DNA of 64,000 bases from Lachnospiraceae bacterium (GTDB lineage: Bacteria; Bacillota; Clostridia; Lachnospirales; Lachnospiraceae): positions 38,368-102,367 of the forward strand of contig JAGAOO010000021.1 of the NCBI GenBank assembly GCA_017623675.1, in the 5' to 3' direction. The notes beneath the pieces were generated by a model, which worked only from the letters and a program-made list of their open reading frames with translations, was not told the DNA's origin and ran no database searches. The position numbers and the translations under genes were made by a program. This document shows positions 10,018 to 18,368 of the stretch, piece by piece. Positions within the stretch are counted from its first letter, which is position 1, and every line of letters starts with the position of its first letter.

Positions 10018-10046
10018 AATCTAATATATTTTTTTATTCCTGTCAA
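10018..10046 (-). promoter_or_regulatory. Sigma-A type promoter of recA
   Basis: On the minus strand TTGACA (10041-10046) and TAGATT (10018-10023) are spaced by 17 bases. The LexA-type box begins 12 bases downstream. Confidence 0.7.
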
Positions 10047-10230
10047 CTTCTTTTTTGATATTTGGAATAAAAGTTCGTACCTCCTTTCTGTACACACTAA
10101 CATACTCCCTTGTCAATCCAACGCAAATTACCGAAACTTTTTCTATTTTATCATGGCAGTTTTAATATGTAAATAATATTTATATTTTTTTATATTATTT
10201 TTATATATGCTATTTCCAAGAATACAACTC

Positions 10231-10259
10231 TTGTTTTTTGGAGATGATTTCGATATAGT
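10231..10259 (+). promoter_or_regulatory. Probable promoter of tmcAL
   Basis: TTGTTT and TATAGT are 17 bases apart and end 46 bases before the chosen start codon. The -35 element is weak. The 330-base gap between the recA and tmcAL starts holds this promoter, the recA promoter and operator, and otherwise very AT-rich sequence without a gene. Confidence 0.45.
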
Positions 10260-10305
10260 AACAATCAGATATACTTATTTAAAAATGAAGATACAGGAGA
10301 ATTTC

Positions 10306-11577
10306 ATGAAAATCACAGGCGTAATTGCAGAATATAATCCATTTCATAACGGTCATCGACATCATCTGGAAGAAGCACGGAAGCAGACAAGCGCAGACTA
10401 TATTCTGGTAGTCATGAATGGTGATTTTATGCAGCGTGGATGCCCCTCTTACTGGAATAAGTACACCCGTGCCGCCATGGCAGTGGCAAATGGTGCAGAT
10501 GCAGTGATTGAACTGCCGGTACTATATGGTACTGCCAGTGCGGAGTTTTTTGCTTTAGGCGGCGTACGGCTTCTGCATCAGTTAGGAGGAATTCAGCATC
10601 TCAGTTTTGGTTGTGAAACCAACCGTCAAAACATTTTACAGAGCATCGCTTCGTTTTTGAAGGAGGAGCCGGAATCTTACCGCATACACTTAAACCAACT
10701 ACTCTCACAGGGAATATCCTTTCCAAAAGCAAGAGCAATTGCGGTTTCAGAAATTCTTTCTTTACATGACTGCACCCGACAGGAATTAGAGGCAATCTTA
10801 AATCAGCCCAATAATATTCTTGCCTTGGAATATATGAAAGCATTATTGCGGGAACAGAGCCCCATAACACCGGTTTCATGCTTACGGACTGACAATGGAT
10901 ATCACCGGTCGAATTTGGAGCGATACTTCTCATCTGCGACTGCAATACGGAAAGAATACGATAATCATGGTTGTACTGAACAACTACGGTCTGTTCTGCC
11001 AGAAACTGTATACCAAGTGCTTGAAACCGAATATAACCAACGTTCCCCTATCCAAATGAAGGATTTTTATCCGTTACTTCAATACTGTTTATGGAAACCG
11101 GAAATGAATTTAACCGATTATCTGGATGTATCTGAGGATTTAGCAAATCGAATACGCAGTGTTTACCGTCCGGAACAATCTTATCAGGAATTCGTTGAAG
11201 CCATTGCAAATAAGCAATATACCTACACTAGAATATATCGTTGTCTCCTTCATATCCTATTGGATATTCGTGCAACAGAAATGTCCCGGCAATTAGCTTC
11301 CAACAGTATGCATTATGCCCGGTTACTGGCTTTTCGAAAAGAATCTTCTCCAATGCTGCGACATCTTCAAGATACCAGTTCGATTCCAATCATCACGAAA
11401 ATCAGTGATGGCATCCGCAATCTGGATTATGCAGGAGATTCTATGGGGGTGAAACTGTTAGAACAGGATATTGCGGCAGCTCATTTATATGAACAGGTGA
11501 TTGCCAACCGATATCAGGTTTCTGCCATAAATGAATACACCAAAGGAGTTGTCATTGTTAACAATGGTTATTTTTAA
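10306..11577 (+). CDS. tmcAL: tRNA(Met) cytidine acetate ligase
   Basis: A 423-residue protein of the YlbM/TmcAL family, which uses ATP and acetate to make N4-acetylcytidine at the wobble base of elongator tRNA-Met. The N-terminal nucleotidyltransferase-type site is clear: GVIAEYNPFHNGHRHHL with the HxGH-like NGH, then VMNGDFMQRG and the family block NKYTRAAMAVANGAD. The start at 10306 is preferred because AGGAGA precedes it and the extra upstream codons lack family similarity. It is followed by the ylbJ-like gene with an AAAGGAG site, and both genes read toward the rsmD-coaD block. Confidence 0.93.
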   Translation: MKITGVIAEYNPFHNGHRHHLEEARKQTSADYILVVMNGDFMQRGCPSYWNKYTRAAMAVANGADAVIELPVLYGTASAEFFALGGVRLLHQLGGIQHLSFGCETNRQNILQSIASFLKEEPESYRIHLNQLLSQGISFPKARAIAVSEILSLHDCTRQELEAILNQPNNILALEYMKALLREQSPITPVSCLRTDNGYHRSNLERYFSSATAIRKEYDNHGCTEQLRSVLPETVYQVLETEYNQRSPIQMKDFYPLLQYCLWKPEMNLTDYLDVSEDLANRIRSVYRPEQSYQEFVEAIANKQYTYTRIYRCLLHILLDIRATEMSRQLASNSMHYARLLAFRKESSPMLRHLQDTSSIPIITKISDGIRNLDYAGDSMGVKLLEQDIAAAHLYEQVIANRYQVSAINEYTKGVVIVNNGYF

Positions 11578-11624
11578 TTCTTAAGAATCATATATTGAAG
11601 CAAGAAGACAAAAGGAGCTCTTAA

Positions 11625-12473
11625 ATGCGTCGTATATGCATGATTCTGCTATTTGCATGCATTCTGGCAGGTATGCTGTTCCATGTACCACTTGTCATTC
11701 AGGGAGCTCATACCGGTCTGGAATTATGGTATGAATCCGTTTTGCCATCCATTCTACCTTTTATGATTATTACCAGTCTTCTACTGCAACAGGTACAGGG
11801 TAGTGGCATTTGTTTTCTGGGGCTCCTTTGCGGTTTACCGATAGGAGGTAATCTGGTCAATCAGCAGTCATTATCCGGGCGGATGAATTCTGGCATGGCG
11901 AATTCTTTGCTTTGCATCTGTAATATTACCAGTCCAATGTTTATTCTGGGCTATATTATCAATCAGACCTTACAGGGACAGGTTTCTGTTCTCAGATTTC
12001 TTTGCACCATTTACTTTCCCATTGGCTTCTATGCTCTATGGAGTTTTTTCAGGCATAGAAGGAATAAAAGAGAATCCCCTGTAACACCTTTACAGGAACC
12101 CTATTCTACTCTTTCTTTAGATGATATACTTAAGCATTCTTTACAGGTTATTCTAATGGTAGGTCTTTACATTATGCTATTTTGTATTATTATTCAATTT
12201 TTGCTGCATTATCTGCCCGGTAATTCCATTCTGTTAAAGATATTGGCTTCCTCCTTGGAAATTACCAATGGTATTCATGTAATTAACCAGCTTTCTATTC
12301 CATTCCAACAAAAAACAGCCCTAATTGCCGGCCTCACATCCTTTGGAGGAATCTGTAGTATTCTACAAACCAAAAGTGTATTAACCAGCAAGGGGCTGTC
12401 AATATTTCATTATACCTGTATCAAATTGTGCATGGGCGGAATCAGTTACCTTCTTGCACTAATCTGGCTTTAA
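11625..12473 (+). CDS. YlbJ-like sporulation integral membrane protein
   Basis: A 282-residue hydrophobic protein resembling YlbJ, a membrane protein needed for normal spore cortex in Bacillus. The segment TGLELWYESVLPSILPFMII matches the start of that family, and the protein shows about seven membrane spans ending in GGISYLLALIWL. It follows tmcAL by 47 bases. In Bacillus ylbJ and ylbM are near each other and near coaD and ylbH (rsmD), as here, which supports the call. The sequence is shorter than YlbJ (about 400 residues), so a related gate-domain protein is possible. Its stop codon directly abuts the stop of the convergent gene. Confidence 0.72.
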   Translation: MRRICMILLFACILAGMLFHVPLVIQGAHTGLELWYESVLPSILPFMIITSLLLQQVQGSGICFLGLLCGLPIGGNLVNQQSLSGRMNSGMANSLLCICNITSPMFILGYIINQTLQGQVSVLRFLCTIYFPIGFYALWSFFRHRRNKRESPVTPLQEPYSTLSLDDILKHSLQVILMVGLYIMLFCIIIQFLLHYLPGNSILLKILASSLEITNGIHVINQLSIPFQQKTALIAGLTSFGGICSILQTKSVLTSKGLSIFHYTCIKLCMGGISYLLALIWL

Positions 12474-13232
12474 TTATTCACCGAATAAGTCATCTTCCTC
12501 TTCTTCATATTCGAAGCTTTCTTCATCCGACTCCATCGCCGGCTCTTCCTGTTGGACAGGGCTCTGATATTCCGGCTGTGATTCATAATTATAAGTCGGT
12601 TCTGCATAAGTCTCTTCCGGTGTAAATGCACTGTCCACATACTGTGGTTCCGGTGTGATTTCCGGTTGCTGTGCCTGTATCATTGCCAGATGCTGTTCTT
12701 CTATCTCCTTACGATTCGCATCAATGACTGCCGCATTATTCTGTAAGGATTCAATTAAATTCTCATAATTCGTTTTTTCTACTTCCATGGTAGCATGAAT
12801 GTATTTCTCAATATCATTTAACATGCCGGTAGTATAATCCATCATACCAAGACGAATCTCAGCAGCTTCTGCGTTTGCCTGTTCAATAATTGCGTTCCGG
12901 TCCATATTAGCCTGCTTCAAAATCTCTTCTGCCTGAATATTTGCCAATGCAACAATTTCACTTTCATCTACCAATCTTCGTGCTTCATTAGAAGCTTCTG
13001 TTATAATTGACTCTGCACGGGTTCTGGCATCTGTCATAATACCTTCTTTATTCCGCATAATTTTCTTACTACGTTCCAATTCGCTTGGCATCTTTAAACG
13101 CAGTTCATTCAGCATTGCCTCTAGTTCACTTTTGGGTACACTGATACGATCAGAGGAGAACGCTACATACTTGCAACTGTCAATAAACATCTCTATTTCG
13201 TTAATCATATCTTCTACGCCTTTTTTGCCCAT
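12474..13232 (-). CDS. Coiled-coil protein with acidic tail, unknown function
   Basis: A 252-residue protein I cannot name. Residues about 30-170 form a long charged helix rich in Ala/Glu/Arg, with repeated EA-x-x-I patterns like ATP synthase subunit b/E or DivIVA-type proteins. The last 70 residues are low-complexity, rich in Glu, Pro, Gln and Tyr, and end in a run of acidic residues before LFGE. No signal peptide or membrane helix is present. It follows coaD by 62 bases on the same strand. A role in cell division or as a scaffold is conceivable from the shape only. The start follows AGGAGG. Confidence 0.7.
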   Translation of the reverse strand: MGKKGVEDMINEIEMFIDSCKYVAFSSDRISVPKSELEAMLNELRLKMPSELERSKKIMRNKEGIMTDARTRAESIITEASNEARRLVDESEIVALANIQAEEILKQANMDRNAIIEQANAEAAEIRLGMMDYTTGMLNDIEKYIHATMEVEKTNYENLIESLQNNAAVIDANRKEIEEQHLAMIQAQQPEITPEPQYVDSAFTPEETYAEPTYNYESQPEYQSPVQQEEPAMESDEESFEYEEEEDDLFGE

Positions 13233-13294
13233 CTCAATAACCTCCTGATTCCATTCGTAATAATAATCCGTACAGGCGGGCAGCCTGAAACCAT

Positions 13295-13777
13295 CTATTT
13301 TGTATTGAATTTTGCTTTTAATAACGGTATCACATTCTCCGGTACAAAGGAAGTTACATCTGCTCCATATTGGGCATATTCCTTTACGGTACTGGAACTT
13401 AAATACGAATATTCAATATTGGTTGTTAAAAAAATAGTATCAACTTCCGGTGCAACAATACGATTGCTCTGTGCAATCTGTAATTCATACTCAAAATCCG
13501 TCACAGCACGCAAGCCACGAACAATTACATTCGTATCCATCTCTTTGGCAAAATCCACCAACAACCCTGAAAACGAAATCACTCTGCAATTCGGAATCGT
13601 TTTCGTTGCTTCTTCCAACATATTAACACGTTCTTCCACAGAAAACAATGGAGATTTCGCACTGTTTACCAATACACCTACAATAATTTCATCAAAAATG
13701 GCTGCAGAACGTTGAATAATATCCAAATGTCCCAATGTAACAGGATCAAAACTGCCTGCATAGATTGCTCGTTTCAT
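13295..13777 (-). CDS. coaD: Phosphopantetheine adenylyltransferase
   Basis: A 160-residue CoaD, which joins 4'-phosphopantetheine to AMP from ATP in the fourth step of coenzyme A synthesis. The nucleotidyltransferase motif is intact: [16 protein letters not shown] at residues 5-20, including the T/HxGH histidine, and the C-terminal [16 protein letters not shown]. Length fits the family. It follows rsmD by 32 bases, the widespread rsmD-coaD pair. Confidence 0.97.
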   Translation of the reverse strand: MKRAIYAGSFDPVTLGHLDIIQRSAAIFDEIIVGVLVNSAKSPLFSVEERVNMLEEATKTIPNCRVISFSGLLVDFAKEMDTNVIVRGLRAVTDFEYELQIAQSNRIVAPEVDTIFLTTNIEYSYLSSSTVKEYAQYGADVTSFVPENVIPLLKAKFNTK

Positions 13778-13809
13778 ATTCGGTTCCTCCTATATCACTT
13801 GTGTTCCAA

Positions 13810-14373
13810 TTACATTTCTGTCTCCCGATAAAGAAACGTATGCTTATTTGTTTTATACTCTTTTACCCTGTCAATGTAAAATGGAAGCTGTTCCAGATAA
13901 TCGAATTCTGTCTCCAGACTGGATTCTACCACGATTAGGGTATCATTTCCAGCCAAAGATGAATCTGCCAGAGCATAAAGCACCTCTTTTTCCAGTTCCC
14001 GATTATAGGGAGGGTCCATGAAAATCACATCAAAAGCTCCATGTTTTCCCTCCAGCATACGTATGGAACTCACAGCATCATAAGGAATTACCTCTGCTCT
14101 CTGCTCCATTTTTGTATGTGCCAGGTTATCTCGAATGACTTTCACTGCATTTCGGCTGTTTTCCACCAAATATGCCCGGTTGGCACCTCTGCTTAGCGCT
14201 TCAATACCAATCCCTCCACTACCACTGAATAAATCCAAAAAATCACTCTCCGGAATATACGGTGCCAGAATATTGAATAATGTTTCCTTGATTCTGTCTG
14301 TTGTAGGACGGGTATCCATGCCCGGTACTGATTTCAATTGTAAACTTCTTGCTGTTCCTGCAATGACTCTCAT
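13810..14373 (-). CDS. rsmD: 16S rRNA (guanine966-N2)-methyltransferase
   Basis: A 187-residue SAM-dependent methyltransferase that modifies G966 of 16S rRNA on the assembled small subunit. The family start MRVIAGTARSLQLKSVPG is followed by TRPTTDRIKETLFNIL, the SAM loop LDLFSGSGGIGIEALSRGA and the catalytic DPPYNRE. It is paired with coaD. Upstream lies the cellulase gene, 42 bases away on the same strand, which is not the usual partner. Confidence 0.96.
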   Translation of the reverse strand: MRVIAGTARSLQLKSVPGMDTRPTTDRIKETLFNILAPYIPESDFLDLFSGSGGIGIEALSRGANRAYLVENSRNAVKVIRDNLAHTKMEQRAEVIPYDAVSSIRMLEGKHGAFDVIFMDPPYNRELEKEVLYALADSSLAGNDTLIVVESSLETEFDYLEQLPFYIDRVKEYKTNKHTFLYRETEM

Positions 14374-14415
14374 ACAAGCTCCTTCTTTTACATTCTTCTT
14401 ATTTCTAATTCAGAA

Positions 14416-15948
14416 TTACTGTCCTCTTATTTGATTTCGAATCCATTTTCCGGTTTCAGACAAATCCGATTCTGACCATCCGGAGGTCTTCGTACATCCG
14501 GAAGAAATCAATGCCGAAGTCTCTGCTTTATTTGATAAGCTCCAGGAGCAATAGCTTAGATTATTACTGTTAATCAAATCAAACCATTTGTCAGACTGAT
14601 TATAATCATTTGCTCCATTACCGGATGCATCACACAAGCTGAACTCCGATACGAAAATAGGCAATCCCTTATCCAGTGCATAAGTAACCTTGTTCCGAAT
14701 ATTATCTGTATGGGTAGCCGCATAGAAATGTACGGCAAACATAACATTTTTAGAATCCTTTAATGGATTAGCAGCCAAATCATCTGCTACCACATCAACA
14801 TCCTGTGACCAGGTTGGAGTACCAACAATAATAACTGCATCCGGATCGTTACCATGAATAATTGGTATAATGGTTTCTGCATATGGCCGAACACTTCCCT
14901 GCCAGGTTGTTCCTCCATTTGGTTCATTACAAATCTCATAAATTACATTATCATAGTCCGCATATTTCGCTGACATTTCTGCAAAGAACTTTTCTGCTTC
15001 TCCCTGATTAATGGTTGGATCAGTATCATGCAGAATATGCCAGTCAATAATCACATACATTCCAAGCTCGGTAGCATAATTTACGCCATTATCAACTAAA
15101 GTCTTTAACTGTTCCTTATCACCGCCACTGCAGTAGCCGCCAGACTCATCTGTGTACATGGCAAGACGGATAACATTGCCACCCCAGTCATCCCGAATGG
15201 TCTGGAATGCTTCCTTATTCACATATTCCGGGAACCATGCCAATCCATGGGTACTGACACCCTTTAACTGATATGGGTCACCATTCTTATCTACTAACTG
15301 AGTACCTTCAACCTGCAAGGCACCATGATTTTCTAATGGTGTACCGGACTCGGTTTCCGGCTTTACTGACGGAGACACCTCCTGTGTTGTCGGTTCTTCT
15401 GTTGTCGCTGCTGCACTTCCATCCTGCTTCTTTCCGTCTACATATAATGCTGCAATTTCCGGCGTTATCTTTGTTGGCGTAGTCATATTAAAGCCAACTT
15501 CCACCTTATTGCCCTTAGTAATTGCAGCCCCCCAGTCTGTAGCAGTTACCGTTAACTTGGTACCACTGATCTCCGCTTTACATCCCCAACTGTCTGCAAC
15601 ACTACTACCCTGTGGTACATCAATTTCTGCATACCATTCTGTTACATCTGCATTACTATTATTGGTAAATGCAATATTATATGTAGCACCATACGCACCT
15701 TCATCCCCCCAAGTAGATGAAGTATACACAGATACATTATAATCCGAAGATTGTACCGGTGCTTCCGTATCTTCTTTTGTTGACGCTTCCGTTGCTGTAT
15801 CCTCTGTTAATTCAGTGGAAGGATTCTCTCCATCTTTTGATTTCGAATTTGCTTTTCCAATGAAAATCCCTGCCACCAGTGCTGCTACAACTACTAAAAC
15901 CGCAATTGCGCCAATGATAATCTGTTTCTTATGCTCTTTCAACCACAT
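14416..15948 (-). CDS. Membrane-anchored CBM2 + GH5 endoglucanase
   Basis: A 510-residue cellulase. Residues 1-9 are cytoplasmic, about 10-31 form a membrane helix without an evident cleavage site, and 32-67 are a Glu/Thr/Ser linker. Residues about 68-158 resemble a CBM2-type cellulose-binding module (conserved Trp at 80, 105 and 121). A second Thr/Glu/Pro linker leads to a GH5 barrel from about 208. The acid/base is E342 in YEICNEPNG and the nucleophile E435 in IFVSEFSLC; HGLAWFP and WHILHD are typical of GH5 subfamily 2. It would cut beta-1,4-glucan while tethered to the cell. It lies between recG and rsmD, an unusual site for a polysaccharidase. Confidence 0.9.
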   Translation of the reverse strand: MWLKEHKKQIIIGAIAVLVVVAALVAGIFIGKANSKSKDGENPSTELTEDTATEASTKEDTEAPVQSSDYNVSVYTSSTWGDEGAYGATYNIAFTNNSNADVTEWYAEIDVPQGSSVADSWGCKAEISGTKLTVTATDWGAAITKGNKVEVGFNMTTPTKITPEIAALYVDGKKQDGSAAATTEEPTTQEVSPSVKPETESGTPLENHGALQVEGTQLVDKNGDPYQLKGVSTHGLAWFPEYVNKEAFQTIRDDWGGNVIRLAMYTDESGGYCSGGDKEQLKTLVDNGVNYATELGMYVIIDWHILHDTDPTINQGEAEKFFAEMSAKYADYDNVIYEICNEPNGGTTWQGSVRPYAETIIPIIHGNDPDAVIIVGTPTWSQDVDVVADDLAANPLKDSKNVMFAVHFYAATHTDNIRNKVTYALDKGLPIFVSEFSLCDASGNGANDYNQSDKWFDLINSNNLSYCSWSLSNKAETSALISSGCTKTSGWSESDLSETGKWIRNQIRGQ

Positions 15949-15986
15949 AGTTCCCTCTCCTTTGATTATTCTTGTACCATAGTATA

Positions 15987-18017
15987 CTACAAATTCAGTG
16001 CCATATCCAGTTTTTCTGATAGTTTATAGTGCTGAATATGTTCAAAATCATAGTTTTCCCGTTCCAAATATTGTAGAGCAGATTGTGCCTGCTTCAAAAT
16101 ATCTGCGTCACTGTAGATATCCGCCAAATGAAAAACCATTTCTCCACTTTGACGAACGCCGAAAAAATCTCCAGGTCCCCGTAACCGCAAGTCTTCATTT
16201 GCAATATGAAAACCATCATTGGACTGATATAATACATCTAAACGTTCTTTGGCTTCTTCCTTATCAGAAGTATTTATCATAATGCAGTAGGACTGTTCCT
16301 TTCCACGTCCTACACGTCCTCGGAGCTGATGAAGCTGTGCCAGACCAAAACGTTCTGCGTTCTCAATCATCATGACAGTAGCATTCGGATTATCAATACC
16401 AACTTCAATAACGGTAGTGGATACTAACACCTGTATCTCATTTGCATAAAACCGTTCCATAATTCCTGATTTTTCTTTCGCAGACATTTTACCATGGAGA
16501 TATTCTACCTGTATATATGGACTCAGGTTGGTTCGAAGATTATCTGCATAATCCACAACATTTTCCATCTCTGTGGATTCACTTCCTTCTACCATCGGAC
16601 AAATAACATAAGCCTGATGCCCTTTCTCAACCTCTTTTTCAATAAAATGATGGGCAGTTGGTCTGGATTCTACACCCACCACACAATTCTTAATAGGCAA
16701 GCGGGAAGCAGGCATTTCATTCATAATGGAAATATCTAAATCTCCATATAAAATGATAGCAAGTGTTCTTGGTATTGGTGTTGCACTCATAACAAGCACA
16801 TGGGGTTCTTTCCCTTTATTGGCTAATTGTTCCCTCTGATGAACACCAAACCGATGCTGTTCATCAGTAATCACCAAAGCCAGCTTCTGATATTCTATTC
16901 GTTCCTGTATAATGGCATGGGTACCAATTACGATATCCACACTGCCATCCTGTAACCCCTGATAAATTCTCCGTTTCTCTTTTACCGGTGTTGAACCAAT
17001 CAATAATTCCACATGAACGGAGTAAGGTTCTAACTGCTTTTGAAAATTCTCATAATGCTGGGTTGCCAGCACTTCCGTTGGTGCCATAAACGCTCCCTGA
17101 TAACCGGATTCCACAGTCATTAACAAAGCAAGCATAGCTACAATAGTCTTACCGGAACCAACATCACCCTGTACCAGTCGGTTCATAACAGAATCACCGG
17201 ACATATCCTGTTGTATTTCATCAATGGTCCGCTTCTGGGCATTGGTAAGTTCATATGGTAAACTTTCTATTAATGACTGACAGGCATCGCCGGCATGAAT
17301 CGGATAATGATTTTCTATCTTTGCTCGATGCAGCTCCAGGCGTCGCATGGAAAGCAGGAACAAAAAGAATTCATCAAAAACCAATCTATGCCTTGCCAAT
17401 TCCAACTGTTGCTCATCCTTCGGAAAATGAATCTGGCGTACCGCTTCCCTATATTCCATCAAGCCATATCGTTTGGGTATATCCAACGGCAGATATTCTT
17501 CCATTTCATGAATTACGCCACCAACCGCTTTCATATCTTTCTGAAGTCTTTGATTGGTCAATCCTTCTGTTAAGGAATACACCGGCTGTAATTCTTTACG
17601 CTTTTCTAAGTATTTTGCTTCTGTATAGTATTCCGGATGTTCCATTACTTTTTGATAGTTACGAATGGTAACTGTACCCACGAAAATAAAGGTCTGTCCC
17701 ACATGGAATACCTTCTTTATAAAAGGCGAATTAAACCATACCATCTTTATGCTTCCTGTATAATCCTTGGCAGTAAAGGTGGATACGGTCAAAGTCCGCA
17801 TCTTCTTCATTTCCACATAAGAATTCACCGTTGCCCGAATGGCTACCCGTTGTCCAATGGGTACCTCTGCAATATCCACCGGTTCTTCATAAGTCAGATA
17901 ATATCTGGGATAATGCTCTAACAGGTTTTCAATCGTGTTAATTTTCAATTTTCGATACAGAGCAGTGGTCTTCTCACCAATCCCCTTAACTTCACTTATA
18001 GAATCTGTCAGTTTCAT
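15987..18017 (-). CDS. recG: ATP-dependent DNA helicase RecG
   Basis: A 676-residue RecG, the fork-reversal and branch-migration helicase. The N-terminal wedge/OB domain covers about 1-230. Helicase motif I is GDVGSGKTIVA, motif II is a DEQH box (ITDEQHRFGV), motif III MSATPIPRT, and motif VI QLRGRVGRG; the C-terminal TRG-type loop follows. Length is standard. The start follows AGGAGA and lies just after the rpsU terminator, so recG needs read-through or a promoter close by. Confidence 0.97.
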   Translation of the reverse strand: MKLTDSISEVKGIGEKTTALYRKLKINTIENLLEHYPRYYLTYEEPVDIAEVPIGQRVAIRATVNSYVEMKKMRTLTVSTFTAKDYTGSIKMVWFNSPFIKKVFHVGQTFIFVGTVTIRNYQKVMEHPEYYTEAKYLEKRKELQPVYSLTEGLTNQRLQKDMKAVGGVIHEMEEYLPLDIPKRYGLMEYREAVRQIHFPKDEQQLELARHRLVFDEFFLFLLSMRRLELHRAKIENHYPIHAGDACQSLIESLPYELTNAQKRTIDEIQQDMSGDSVMNRLVQGDVGSGKTIVAMLALLMTVESGYQGAFMAPTEVLATQHYENFQKQLEPYSVHVELLIGSTPVKEKRRIYQGLQDGSVDIVIGTHAIIQERIEYQKLALVITDEQHRFGVHQREQLANKGKEPHVLVMSATPIPRTLAIILYGDLDISIMNEMPASRLPIKNCVVGVESRPTAHHFIEKEVEKGHQAYVICPMVEGSESTEMENVVDYADNLRTNLSPYIQVEYLHGKMSAKEKSGIMERFYANEIQVLVSTTVIEVGIDNPNATVMMIENAERFGLAQLHQLRGRVGRGKEQSYCIMINTSDKEEAKERLDVLYQSNDGFHIANEDLRLRGPGDFFGVRQSGEMVFHLADIYSDADILKQAQSALQYLERENYDFEHIQHYKLSEKLDMALNL

Positions 18018-18033
18018 ATCTTCTCCTGAAAAG

Positions 18034-18062
18034 AAAAAGCTGTTACAAAGTAACAGCTTTTC
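18034..18062 (-). terminator. Terminator of rpsU
   Basis: A perfect 11-bp stem (18036-18046 with 18050-18060) has a three-base loop and on the minus strand is followed by a T run. It lies between rpsU and recG, 16 bases before the recG start codon. Confidence 0.85.
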
Positions 18063-18071
18063 ATAAATTTC

Positions 18072-18248
18072 TTATTTGAATTTACGCTTTCTAGCAGCCT
18101 CAGACTTCTTCTTACGTCTAACGCTTGGCTTTTCGTAATGCTCTCTCTTACGAATCTCCTGCTGGATACCTGCCTTAGCACAGTTTCTTTTGAATCTGCG
18201 TAAAGCACTATCTAATGTTTCGTTTTCTTTAACTACTACGTTCGACAT
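18072..18248 (-). CDS. rpsU: 30S ribosomal protein S21
   Basis: A 58-residue S21 beginning [21 protein letters not shown] and ending in the usual basic tail [15 protein letters not shown]. The start at 18248 is clear from the family N-terminus and from a purine-rich site upstream; longer reading frames are artefacts. It has its own promoter at 18325-18352 and a terminator, so it is a single-gene unit. A stem-loop at 18271-18298 lies directly before its ribosome site. Confidence 0.98.
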   Translation of the reverse strand: MSNVVVKENETLDSALRRFKRNCAKAGIQQEIRKREHYEKPSVRRKKKSEAARKRKFK

Positions 18249-18270
18249 GACCTCACACCTTACCTCCCTC

Positions 18271-18298
18271 CAGTTGTATATTGTGCAATACATAACTG
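18271..18298 (-). promoter_or_regulatory. Stem-loop in the rpsU 5' leader
   Basis: Arms of 13 bases (18271-18283 and 18286-18298) pair with one mismatch and one G-U pair, almost without a loop, so the top pairs must open. It ends one base before the GGAGGGAGG stretch that serves rpsU. It may protect the message or take part in ribosomal-protein feedback; neither is shown. Confidence 0.5.
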
Positions 18299-18324
18299 TA
18301 TGGGTATTTTTAGCACTAAGTAAG

Positions 18325-18352
18325 TGTATAACAAATAGCTGTATTTTGTCAA
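18325..18352 (-). promoter_or_regulatory. Promoter of rpsU
   Basis: On the minus strand a perfect TTGACA (18347-18352) is followed after 16 bases by TATACA (18325-18330); TACACT two bases further is an alternative at 18-base spacing. It lies about 77 bases upstream of the start codon. Confidence 0.65.
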
Positions 18353-18368
18353 CACTATTTAGATACTT

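Noticed and set aside
15987-18017. recG as a single operon with rpsU
   Set aside because: A perfect terminator hairpin lies between them, so the two are mostly separate transcripts.
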